A stretch of 64,000 nt of DNA from CAZUVM01 sp964623885 (lineage in GTDB: Bacteria > Verrucomicrobiota > Verrucomicrobiia > Limisphaerales > UBA8199), in assembly GCA_964623885.1 (NCBI GenBank), contig CAZUVM010000024.1, positions 3,407 to 67,406 on the forward strand, read 5' to 3'. Position 1 is the stretch's first letter, and every line of letters begins with the position of its first letter. Of the stretch, positions 17,237 to 25,766 are shown one piece after another. A model generated the notes under the pieces. It saw nothing but the letters and a program-made list of their open reading frames with translations. It was not told where the DNA came from and did not search any database. The translations under genes were made by a program, and so were the position numbers.

Positions 17237-18724
17237 TCAGTGGCTTTGTGCTTTAGCTTGGAGCTCAGGTGTCTGCCAGCCGCCGCCCAATGCGTGATAA
17301 AGCTGCACGACGCTGAGTAGCTCGTTGAGCCGGGCTTGCGCCAGTAAAAGTTCTGAACTGAACAGCTCCTGCTCGTTGTAGAGCACCTCGAGGTAGCTGG
17401 TCACACCGCCTTCGTAGCGCACGTTGGCCGTTTCGGCTGCGTCGCGGTGAGCTTGCGTGTTTTCTTCTTCTTTGGCGCGATATTCCTGCGTTCGCTGATA
17501 AGCAATGAGGCTATCTGAAACCTCCCGAAAGGCGCTCTGAACCGATTGTTGATAGAACGCCAGTGACTCTTGAAAGGTCGCCTGAGCAAGTTTCAGGTTG
17601 CCTTTGAGCCGACCACCGGTGAACAAGGGCACGGTCACCGCAGGTCCAAACTGCCAGGTCCGGGATGCACCAGTGAAAAGGTCGGAGAGCGCGACACTTT
17701 GGTAACCATAGAATCCAGTAAGCGTTAGCTGCGGATAGAAGGCGGCTTTGGCCTGGCCGATATTGGCGTTAGCCGCCACCAGGCCCTGTTCGGCGGCGCG
17801 AACGTCGGGTCGGCGTTCGAGCAAGGAAGAAGGCAAGCCGGCTGGGACTTCGGCCCGCAGTGTCTGCTTCACCAGGGCATTACCTCGTTCGATGTGCCCG
17901 GGGTTGCGGCCGAGCAGGATACAAAGCAGGTTCTCCTGTTGTTCGATCCGTCGATAATCGTCCGCGATCGCGGCCTCCGCCGTGTATACGAGGATGCGGG
18001 CCTGATGCACGTCCTGAATCGAGGCGACGCCGCCTTCCTGGCGGGAGGCAGTAAGTCCCAGTGAGTTGGTGCGCACTCCGTAAGTGTTCTGAGCAATCTC
18101 GAGCTCGAGATCCAACTCCAGCAGTTGCAGATACGCTGTGGCGACCGCAGAAACCAGAGTTTGTCGCACTGTCTGCTGCGCGTCTTCAGTAGCCAACAGG
18201 TTAGCGCGGGCGGCTTCGTTGGCACGACGGATTCGTCCCCAAAGATCCACTTCGTACGCCGGCATGGAAACGAAGGCATCACCATAGGAGCGCTGCGGAT
18301 TAACACCCGAGGGGATGGGGATGGGTCCATTTTGGGATGAACGGCTGGTCGCAAGATCTCCGCCAGCATTCACGGTCGGGAAGTATTGAGAACGCGTGAT
18401 CCGCGCTTGTGCTTCTGCCTGGAGCACCCGCGCAGCAACGATTTTAATATCCCAGCTGTTGGTCAACGCTTCCGCCAAATAAGCGCTAAGCTGTGGGTCC
18501 TTGAAAACCTCCCACCAGCCCAGGTCTGCAAAAGAGGTTTCGGTTGAGGGGGCATTGGTATCGGAAGCGGCGCGGCGGTTTTGTTCGGGCGTCTCAACCG
18601 CCGGGCGTTTGTAATCCGGACCGACGGCACAGCCTCCCAGCAGCAAGAGGCTAAACCAAACCGGCATAGAAACCCGGATCCCTTGCGTGATTCTCTCCGA
18701 GAAACAGTTGCTAGTTGTTATCAT
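17237..18724 (-). CDS. RND efflux outer-membrane lipoprotein (TolC/NodT family)
   Basis: A 495-residue outer-membrane factor with lipobox LLLGGC, the family start GPDYKRPAVETP, and long helical repeats containing SRQEGGVASIQDVHQ and RYEGGVTSYLEVLYNEQ, the two equivalent loops of NodT proteins; LLERRPDVRAAEQ is also diagnostic. It forms the trimeric exit duct for the RND pump encoded 18 bases upstream. A shorter start at 18667 (MPVWFSLLLLGGC) would leave a very short signal peptide, so the longer start was kept. Confidence 0.92.
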   Translation of the reverse strand: MITTSNCFSERITQGIRVSMPVWFSLLLLGGCAVGPDYKRPAVETPEQNRRAASDTNAPSTETSFADLGWWEVFKDPQLSAYLAEALTNSWDIKIVAARVLQAEAQARITRSQYFPTVNAGGDLATSRSSQNGPIPIPSGVNPQRSYGDAFVSMPAYEVDLWGRIRRANEAARANLLATEDAQQTVRQTLVSAVATAYLQLLELDLELEIAQNTYGVRTNSLGLTASRQEGGVASIQDVHQARILVYTAEAAIADDYRRIEQQENLLCILLGRNPGHIERGNALVKQTLRAEVPAGLPSSLLERRPDVRAAEQGLVAANANIGQAKAAFYPQLTLTGFYGYQSVALSDLFTGASRTWQFGPAVTVPLFTGGRLKGNLKLAQATFQESLAFYQQSVQSAFREVSDSLIAYQRTQEYRAKEEENTQAHRDAAETANVRYEGGVTSYLEVLYNEQELFSSELLLAQARLNELLSVVQLYHALGGGWQTPELQAKAQSH

Positions 18725-18742
18725 AGGTCAGAAATCGGGTTT

Positions 18743-21700
18743 TCATTTTCCGGTTTCAGAGCCGGCATGAGCGACCGCGGGGGTGGTACTGGGTCTGGTC
18801 GCGACTCCCTCGCCTTTGGCCGATTTCGGTTTCGAGGTTTTTTCGACAATGGTTTGGACGAATACGTAGCAGACCGGGATGAGAAACAATCCTACGACTG
18901 TGGCGATGGTCATGCCATAGACGACGCCCGTGCCCATTGTGCTGCGTGAGGCGGCACCCGAACCGGACGCCAGCATCAGCGGCACGCAGCCAAAAATGAA
19001 CGCAAAGGCGGTCATTAAAATGGGCCGCAGCCGCAGCTTCGAGCCCTGGATGGCTGCCTCGAGAATCCCGGTGCCCTCGTCCCGCTTCATCTTGGCGAAC
19101 TCGACGATGAGAATCGCGTTTTTGGCCGCCAGACCGATGAGCATCACGAGGCCGATCTGCGCATAAACATTCAAGGCATAGCCCCGAACCAGCATGCCGA
19201 GGAAGGTGCCGAGGATGACCGTCGGCGTGGCCAACAGCACCGCAAACGGCAGGCCCCAGCTCTCGTACTGCGCCGCGAGCAGCAAGAAGACGAAGAGCAC
19301 TGCCATGCCGAAGATGACCGGCGCCTGGCCTTCGGATTTCTTCTCCTGCAGCGTCAGCCCCGCCCACTCGTAACCGGTTTCGGACGGCATCGTTTTCATC
19401 ACTTCCTCAATCGCCTTGATCGCCTGGCCAGAACTGTAGCCCGGCGCCGGCGCGCCCATGATCTCCGCCGCGTTATAGAGGTTGAAGCGCGTGACCACGT
19501 TCGGGCCGGACATCTTGCTCACCTTCACGAGTGTGCTCAACGGCACCATGCCGCCGTCCTTGTTGCGCACGTAGAACTGGTTAATGCCCTCGGGCTTGTC
19601 GGTAAACTGCGGTTCGGCCTGCAGAAACACCTTATAAACCCGGCCGAAGCGCACGAAGTCGTTCACGTAAAGGCCCCCGAGGTAGGTTTGCAACGTGGTG
19701 AAGACGTTATCCACCGTCACGCCCAGCGTGCGCGCCTTCTCGCGGTCCAGCTCCACTTTGACCTGCGGGGTGGCCGGGTCAAAAGTCGTGGTGAGCCGCC
19801 CCAGTTCGGGCCGCTTACTTGCGGCGTCAACGAGCTGTTTCAGGTAGCCAGCCAATTGCTCGACTGAGCCGCCCGAGCGGTCCTGCAATTCCATGGTGAA
19901 GCCCGACACGTTGCCGTAGCCGGGGAGCGGCGGCGGCCCGAAAGCAAACGCGCGCGCGCCAGGGATGGCCGCGAATTTTTTGGTCCATTCACGGGTTAGC
20001 GCGCTGGCGTGCAACTCGGGCTTCTTGCGTTCCTCCCACGGTTGCAACCCGACGAACATGAGCGCCGAGTTGGGAAAATTAAGTGAGTTGAGGATGTTCA
20101 TGCCCGCCACGGCTACCGCCGAACGTACGCCTTCAGTGCCAGTGACGATGTTTTCAACCTGCTTGAGCACGTCATCGGTGCGCTGGAGTGATGCGCCCTC
20201 GGGCAACTGGACCGCGACAAACACATAGCCCTTGTCCTCATCCGGAATAAAGCCGCCCGGAACGAACTTGGCGATCAGCCAGATGCCGCCCACGACGACG
20301 ACCAGCAGGAGCATCGAGCGCGTGGCTTTGCGGGAGAGGCCCCCGACGATGTTGCCGTAGTGTCCGGTGGTCCAGTCAAAAGCTTTGTTGAATCCCTTGA
20401 AGAATTTGGCGATGGGGCCTTTGCCCGGAGTCGGTTTGCGGAGCAGCATGGCCGACAGCGCCGGGCTAAGCGTGAGAGCGTTGATGACTGAAAAGATGAC
20501 GGACACGGCGATTGTAAGCGCAAACTGCTTGTAGAGTTGGCCGGTTACGCCTGCCATCGCCGCCACCGGAACGAACACGGCGCACAACACCAGACCGATC
20601 GCCACGACCGGCCCGGAGACTTCCTTCATCGCAATCTTCGTTGCTTCGACCGGGTCCTTACCGTGTTCGATGTGATGCTGCACGGCCTCGACCACGACGA
20701 TGGCGTCGTCCACCACGATGCCGATGGCCAGGACCAGGCCGAACATGGTCAGCACGTTTACGCTGAAACCCAGCAGCGGAAAGACCATGAACGTGCCCAG
20801 CAGCGATACCGGCACGGTGCACATAGGGATGATCGTGGCGCGGAAGCTTTGCAGGAAGATATACACCACGAGCAGCACGAGGATCACCGCCTCGAACAAC
20901 GTGTGAACGATTTCATCCATCGAAGCCTTGATCGGCAGAGTGGAATCGAGCGTGATGTCGTAATCCATGTCCGGCGGAAAGCGATTCTTCGCATCGGCGA
21001 GGATCTTCTTCACGTTATCGGCGGTCTGGATGGCATTGGCGCCAGGGGCGAGATAAACACCAATGGCTCCGGCAGGGGACTTGTTCAGCCGCGCACGCAA
21101 ATCGTAAGTTTGCGCTCCCAACTCGGCGCGGGCCACGTCTTTGATTTTTACCTGGGAGCCGTCGGGGTTGGAACGGATGATGATTTCTTCAAATTCTTTG
21201 GGATCTTTGAGCAAGCCAAGGGCGCGGACATTGAATTGGCTTTCTGTGCCACGGGGCGCAGGTTCGGCGCCGATGCGGCCGGCAGGAGACTGCGCGTTTT
21301 GCTCGTTGATGGCGTTTTGAATGTCACTGGGTGTGATGCCGAGGGAGGCGAGCCGGTCGGGCCGCAGCCACATGCGCATCGTGTAGTCCTGCGCGGTGAA
21401 GTTTTTCACATCACCCACGCCGCGCACGCGCTTGATTGCGTCTACGAGATTGATGTCGAGATAATTGCCCAGGAAAATGGCGTCGTAGGTGCCCTTGGGC
21501 GAGCCGAGGGCTACGACCATCAGAATGTCCGGGCTGGAGCGATTGACGACCACGCCCTCCTTCTTCACCGCGTTGGGCAATTGGGCTTCGGCCTGGCCGA
21601 CGCGGTTCTGGGCGTTGACCTGCATGATGTCCACGTCGGTGCCAACATCGAAGTAAGTGTTGAGGGTAAGCTTGCCGTCGTTGCCGTTGAAGGACTGGAT

Positions 21701-21931
21701 GTAAAGCAGTTTATCCACGCCGTTGACTTTGGATTCGATGGGCGTGGCGACGGATTCCATGACCGCCTCGGCGGCGGCGCCGCGGTAGGTCGTGGTGGTT
21801 TGAATCATCGTCGGGCTGACTGGCGGATACTCCGAGATGGGCAGCTTTTTGAGAGTAATAGCGCCGATGATCACCGTCAGGATGGCAATGACCATCGCGA
21901 CAATGGGGCGTCGAATGAAAAAATCAGCCAT
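18743..21931 (-). CDS. RND multidrug efflux permease, HAE1 (AcrB/MexB-like)
   Basis: A 1062-residue, full-length proton-driven inner-membrane pump. Visible are MADFFIRRPIVAMVIAI at the N-terminus, the porter-domain motif SPDILMVVALGSPKGTYD, the TM4 proton-relay pair in GIVVDDAIVVVEAV, the TM6/7 region LPEGASLQRTDDVLKQVE and the C-terminal GVVYGMTIATVVGLFLIPVCYV. The last 25 residues are a polar tail. It stands between the membrane-fusion gene (5 bases upstream) and the outer-membrane factor. Substrates are unknown; no local TetR or MarR regulator is encoded. Confidence 0.96.
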   Translation of the reverse strand: MADFFIRRPIVAMVIAILTVIIGAITLKKLPISEYPPVSPTMIQTTTTYRGAAAEAVMESVATPIESKVNGVDKLLYIQSFNGNDGKLTLNTYFDVGTDVDIMQVNAQNRVGQAEAQLPNAVKKEGVVVNRSSPDILMVVALGSPKGTYDAIFLGNYLDINLVDAIKRVRGVGDVKNFTAQDYTMRMWLRPDRLASLGITPSDIQNAINEQNAQSPAGRIGAEPAPRGTESQFNVRALGLLKDPKEFEEIIIRSNPDGSQVKIKDVARAELGAQTYDLRARLNKSPAGAIGVYLAPGANAIQTADNVKKILADAKNRFPPDMDYDITLDSTLPIKASMDEIVHTLFEAVILVLLVVYIFLQSFRATIIPMCTVPVSLLGTFMVFPLLGFSVNVLTMFGLVLAIGIVVDDAIVVVEAVQHHIEHGKDPVEATKIAMKEVSGPVVAIGLVLCAVFVPVAAMAGVTGQLYKQFALTIAVSVIFSVINALTLSPALSAMLLRKPTPGKGPIAKFFKGFNKAFDWTTGHYGNIVGGLSRKATRSMLLLVVVVGGIWLIAKFVPGGFIPDEDKGYVFVAVQLPEGASLQRTDDVLKQVENIVTGTEGVRSAVAVAGMNILNSLNFPNSALMFVGLQPWEERKKPELHASALTREWTKKFAAIPGARAFAFGPPPLPGYGNVSGFTMELQDRSGGSVEQLAGYLKQLVDAASKRPELGRLTTTFDPATPQVKVELDREKARTLGVTVDNVFTTLQTYLGGLYVNDFVRFGRVYKVFLQAEPQFTDKPEGINQFYVRNKDGGMVPLSTLVKVSKMSGPNVVTRFNLYNAAEIMGAPAPGYSSGQAIKAIEEVMKTMPSETGYEWAGLTLQEKKSEGQAPVIFGMAVLFVFLLLAAQYESWGLPFAVLLATPTVILGTFLGMLVRGYALNVYAQIGLVMLIGLAAKNAILIVEFAKMKRDEGTGILEAAIQGSKLRLRPILMTAFAFIFGCVPLMLASGSGAASRSTMGTGVVYGMTIATVVGLFLIPVCYVFVQTIVEKTSKPKSAKGEGVATRPSTTPAVAHAGSETGK

Positions 21932-21936
21932 AGTAG

Positions 21937-23145
21937 TTACTCCTTGGCGGCTTTTTTCTCCACCGGTTGAGCGGCTTGGTCCGCCTGGGCCAACTGCGTG
22001 GCGGTCATCGGCTGAACCGGCGCTCCCTCGCGAACCTTTTGTAGACCTTCTACCACGACGCGGTCGCCGGGCTTGAGACCTTCCTGGATGAGTATGCTAT
22101 CGCCCACTGGTCCGCCCACCTTGACCGAGCGTTGGCTCGCTTTGTTGTCCGCCCCAATTACCCAAACGAAGTTCTTGCCCTGCAGCTCCGCCACAGCTCG
22201 TTCAGGTATGAGAATGCTGTCGGGGCGGGTGCCTAAATCCACCCGGATGCGGCCAAACATGCCAGGCCGGAGGACTTTTGTCGCATTCGCAAATTCAGCG
22301 CGCACGCGCAGCGTGCCGGTCTTGGGATCCACGGCACGATCAATGAAAACAAATTTGCCTGTATCCGGGTGAAGCGTGCCGTTGGCGAGCACCAGAGTCA
22401 CCGGCAGATCCGCCACCTGTTTGCCCGTTTGTCGCGATTGGGTTTCAGCCTTGAGGTAATCGACCTCACTTACGTTGCAATAGAACCAGATAGGGTCGAG
22501 CGTGGAGATTGTGGCCAGCAATGTAGGCAATGTTTTGCCGACAAGTTCGCCCATCGAAACCATCTTGGCACCGATTAGTCCGCGGATAGGCGCGCGCACA
22601 TCGCAATAGCCAAGATCCAGTGTGGCCGAATCAACACGCGCCTGGGCGGTGAGCACCGCGGCTTTGCCGACGTCAACGGACGCCAGGGCATTGTCCAAAT
22701 CCTGCTGTGGCACGGCTTTCTTTTCAGCCAGTGGGGTCAGACGGGCGACATCCTTCTCGTATTTGTTGAGAGCGGCTTTGGCCTCGGCTAAAGATCCATT
22801 CGCAGCCGCCAGTCTTTCCTGGTATGGCTTGTCGTCCAGTTTGAACAACGGATCTCCTTCCTTTACCTCGGTACCTTCGGTGAAAAGAATTTTGTCCACA
22901 AACGCCTCCACCCGCGCGCGGACCTCTACGTTTTGAGGTGAATCGAGCTGACCAATGAATTCGGTAGAAGCGGGCGCGTTGGTGGTCGTAATGTCCATCA
23001 CTTGCACCACTGGCGGTGGCAAGGCGGCCGGCGCAGCCGGCTTGCATCCGGATAGACTCAGCACGGCTACGTTAGCCAGCATAGCCGCTCCGGCTATGAT
23101 GCCGGCAGCTCGCCCGCTGTTAGGGTGATGTTTCATAATTTTCAT
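21937..23145 (-). CDS. RND efflux periplasmic adaptor (AcrA-like)
   Basis: A 402-residue membrane-fusion lipoprotein (lipobox LSGC near residue 34). The order is lipoyl half (ARVEAFVDKILFTEGTEVKEGDPLFKLD), helical hairpin (EAKAALNKYEKDVARLTPLAEKKAVPQQDLDNA), second lipoyl half (DVRAPIRGLIGAKMVSMGELVG), beta-barrel and membrane-proximal domains, and a polar tail. It joins the AcrB-like pump to TolC. The gene is 5 bases before the pump gene and 43 bases after the porin gene, so efflux may be co-transcribed with the amino acid module. Confidence 0.94.
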   Translation of the reverse strand: MKIMKHHPNSGRAAGIIAGAAMLANVAVLSLSGCKPAAPAALPPPVVQVMDITTTNAPASTEFIGQLDSPQNVEVRARVEAFVDKILFTEGTEVKEGDPLFKLDDKPYQERLAAANGSLAEAKAALNKYEKDVARLTPLAEKKAVPQQDLDNALASVDVGKAAVLTAQARVDSATLDLGYCDVRAPIRGLIGAKMVSMGELVGKTLPTLLATISTLDPIWFYCNVSEVDYLKAETQSRQTGKQVADLPVTLVLANGTLHPDTGKFVFIDRAVDPKTGTLRVRAEFANATKVLRPGMFGRIRVDLGTRPDSILIPERAVAELQGKNFVWVIGADNKASQRSVKVGGPVGDSILIQEGLKPGDRVVVEGLQKVREGAPVQPMTATQLAQADQAAQPVEKKAAKE

Positions 23146-23188
23146 ATTTCGTTAAGGAAGCGAGCCGGCGGCGCGCTAAATTGCTTTT

Positions 23189-24646
23189 TCAATCAAAGAG
23201 CGAGTACACCATCCCGAGTTGCACACGCCAGTGGTCTCCGCTGTCGACACCATTCTGCGCAGTCTTGAGGCCGTACAAACCTTCCAGGCCAACGCTGAGG
23301 CGCTTGCGCAACTGCCAGATCAGATTGGCGCTCGCGTAATGGCTGGTGTGGTAAAAGGTGGGTACCTGGCCCGATGCATTATCCAGGTTCACGTAACCGT
23401 AAGTAATCGTGGACCGGAACTGTGGACTCCAACGGTGCGTGAAGCCCGCCGTCGCGCTCCAGTAAGGCAAGGCTTCAAAACTGCCATCCGATTTAAAGGC
23501 CCCGTCGCTGTTCAGAAAGCTCGTGTCATTTCCCATTCCACCAACACCGTGACCATATACTCCCAGCAGTTGCAGGTAATCGTTCTCGGTTACGTCAATA
23601 TTCGCGCTGAGGTTCACGCCCCAGCCAAAGGCATGGTGATCATTCCCCAGGGCATCCTTCGCGCCGATATCGCGGAAAAGCGTGCTGAATTGAAAATGAC
23701 CGAACCCTTCCTTTTCATACCGGGTGTTAAAGCCCAGATCCGGCATGCTGGTGAGCTGGGTCGTTCCCGGATTGGGGCCGGAGTTCAGGTCCACAAAAAT
23801 GTCGGGCTTCTCTACGCCAAAGGTGGTGTTCCAGTTTTTGTTCCAGGCGTAGGTGTATTGAGCGACTGGCCGCCGCGCAAAGATGACTGCATTGGGCCCT
23901 TCATAGTCGACGGTATCCGGCCAACTGTCCGGGTCTTCCCAAACACCGTAAGTGAACCCGGCTTTGAATCCATAAAACTGCCCGTAAAGGTGTTGGATGC
24001 GGTATTTCATATCACCCGTGTCCGAACCCGCTCCAAAGAAGTCGTTTTGGTAATAGAAACGGAAGTCGCCCGCCATATCGGGAGCTCGCACATCCAACCG
24101 AAGTTGCGTGGCATTAGCAGTCGCATGGAACTGTTCGCCACCGCCGTAATTAGGATCGCCCTGGAGCGGAAACACGGCCGGCACAAACCGATTCTGATTT
24201 CCCGCGTTCTTGTTGTCGGAGATGAGATCCAAGTGCGGCTTGGCGTTGAACTTCACCAACACCGGCGTGTTTGGTACTGGAATAAAACCTTGGTACGTCG
24301 GGTCCAGGGTGTAGTCCTTCGGTCTTGACGCGGCTTCCTGTTGATCGTTCAAAGCGCCTCGATAAGTGACCGGGCTCTTCTCACCGACGGGTTGACCTTC
24401 GGCAACCTTCTCTAGTGTTTGGATGGATTTGGATGTTCCTTCCAAAGCGTTCGTGCCGGGCGCTGCAGGCTTCTGCGCCTGCTGTTTCTCAAGGTCGGCG
24501 ATTTTTTGCTTCATTTGTTCGATGGTTTGTTCCATCGACTTGACGGTTTCCTTCAGTTGATCCAACTCGGCGTTTTGTGCCGAGGCCCGCACGCCCCCCG
24601 CGCCAATGAGAGCGACAGCGATGACCAGACATATGGTGGTTCTCAT
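23189..24646 (-). CDS. DcaP-like outer-membrane porin
   Basis: A 485-residue porin. The signal peptide MRTTICLVIAVALIGAG is cut near ASAQN; a coiled coil (LKETVKSMEQTIEQMKQKIADL, in part) follows, then a region with KFNAKPHLDLISD, TQLRLDVRAPDMAGDFRFYYQNDFFG and FYGFKAGFTYGVWEDPDSWPDT. The N-terminal coiled coil and these motifs match DcaP-type trimeric porins, several of which favour dicarboxylates. The protein ends VYSLFD. The open frame extends 77 codons further upstream, but that would overlap the glutaminase gene. Placement 25 bases after glsA suggests an uptake route for acidic or amide amino acids, which is inference. Confidence 0.82.
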   Translation of the reverse strand: MRTTICLVIAVALIGAGGVRASAQNAELDQLKETVKSMEQTIEQMKQKIADLEKQQAQKPAAPGTNALEGTSKSIQTLEKVAEGQPVGEKSPVTYRGALNDQQEAASRPKDYTLDPTYQGFIPVPNTPVLVKFNAKPHLDLISDNKNAGNQNRFVPAVFPLQGDPNYGGGEQFHATANATQLRLDVRAPDMAGDFRFYYQNDFFGAGSDTGDMKYRIQHLYGQFYGFKAGFTYGVWEDPDSWPDTVDYEGPNAVIFARRPVAQYTYAWNKNWNTTFGVEKPDIFVDLNSGPNPGTTQLTSMPDLGFNTRYEKEGFGHFQFSTLFRDIGAKDALGNDHHAFGWGVNLSANIDVTENDYLQLLGVYGHGVGGMGNDTSFLNSDGAFKSDGSFEALPYWSATAGFTHRWSPQFRSTITYGYVNLDNASGQVPTFYHTSHYASANLIWQLRKRLSVGLEGLYGLKTAQNGVDSGDHWRVQLGMVYSLFD

Positions 24647-24671
24647 AATGGGGTTCTTTGGTTTTAAGCTT

Positions 24672-25718
24672 TCATTTAACCGATCCGAAAATGCTGCAGT
24701 CGAGTTGCTCCGCGATGTAGCGAATGGCCTGCTGGGCACGCACACTGTTGCCAAATTTGTCGAGCGGTGGGGCGAAGCCGACAACGGACATCCTGCCCGG
24801 TACGACTGCCACGATGCCGCCGCCCACGCCCGTCTTGGCCGGCAGGCCCGCGTTCCAGGCCCATGCGCCCGAGCCATCGTAGAATCCGGCCATTGTCATT
24901 ACTGAAAGAACCTTGGGAACGTACTTCGCTTCTAAACAGCGTTCTTTAGTGATGGGGTTAACGCCATGATTGGCCAACACGCTGCCCATGACAGCGAGCT
25001 GTTTGCAGGTGACACCGACCGAGCACTGCTTGGTGTAAACATCGGTGCATTCGAGCGGCTCGGCGTAAAGATGACCGGAGTTGTACAGGATGTGAGCAAT
25101 GCCACGATTCCGGAAATTGGTTTCCGCCTCGGATTTGTAGATATCCTCCAGGACGGAGAGTTTCTCCGCAGCGAACTTGTTGTAACAGCTAATAATCTTA
25201 TCCCAACGCTCCTGAGCGTTCTTCGCTTTGACCAGGCTAACCGTTGCAATCGCGCCAGGGTTAACAAATGGGTTGTCTGCCCTGCCATCGCCCTCTTCGA
25301 TCGCAACGACGGAGTTGAATTTCTCGCCGGTCGGCTCGACACTGACCTTATCGAGGATGGCCTGGTCTCCCGACTCCTGCATGACCAGGCACATCGTAAA
25401 TACCTTCGAGCAGGATTGGATCGAGAAGGGGTAATCCACGTCGCCTACGCTAATGACTTTCCCGTCAACGGTGACGATCGTAATGCCAAAGAGATTGCTG
25501 GGAACTTTGGCCAGAGCCGGGATGTAATCCGCGTTCTTGCCGCTATTGTCATCTTTAAAACGGGCGTGCGCCTCTTTCGCAAGACGTTCCAGCGCCTCAA
25601 CCGAAGGAAGTGGGGCTTGAGCGAGGCCGATGAAAGGCCACAGCGCGGAGAGCGCCAGGCTCGCAAACGTTGCCAAGGCGAAGCGGCGACTCTTATGACT
25701 GGCTTTAAAGGCACACAT
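24672..25718 (-). CDS. glsA: Glutaminase, with signal peptide
   Basis: A 348-residue serine-dependent glutaminase (glutamine to glutamate plus ammonia). The nucleophile motif QSCSK places S102 and K105, with FVNPGAIATV, YNKFAAEKLSVLEDIYKSE, SVGVTCKQLAVMGSVLANHGVNP and TGVGGGIVAVVPG as further family signatures. Unlike the cytosolic E. coli enzymes, it opens with a basic region and a hydrophobic stretch (RRFALATFASLALSALWPF, then GLAQAPLP), which reads as a signal peptide, so it is probably periplasmic. It lies 48 bases after the antiporter gene in the amide catabolism module. Confidence 0.93.
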   Translation of the reverse strand: MCAFKASHKSRRFALATFASLALSALWPFIGLAQAPLPSVEALERLAKEAHARFKDDNSGKNADYIPALAKVPSNLFGITIVTVDGKVISVGDVDYPFSIQSCSKVFTMCLVMQESGDQAILDKVSVEPTGEKFNSVVAIEEGDGRADNPFVNPGAIATVSLVKAKNAQERWDKIISCYNKFAAEKLSVLEDIYKSEAETNFRNRGIAHILYNSGHLYAEPLECTDVYTKQCSVGVTCKQLAVMGSVLANHGVNPITKERCLEAKYVPKVLSVMTMAGFYDGSGAWAWNAGLPAKTGVGGGIVAVVPGRMSVVGFAPPLDKFGNSVRAQQAIRYIAEQLDCSIFGSVK

Positions 25719-25766
25719 TTTTCGTTTTGTGATTCGGGTTGTTAATTCATCGCGATGAGTGGTGAA

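Noticed and set aside
20537..21970. 477-residue open frame antisense to the RND pump gene
   Set aside because: His/Arg-rich shadow of the AcrB-like gene; codon bias of a GC-rich gene commonly leaves its antisense frame open.
24647..24877. 77-residue extension of the porin frame
   Set aside because: It overlaps the 3' end of glsA and lacks a signal; the inner ATG starts a clear signal peptide.
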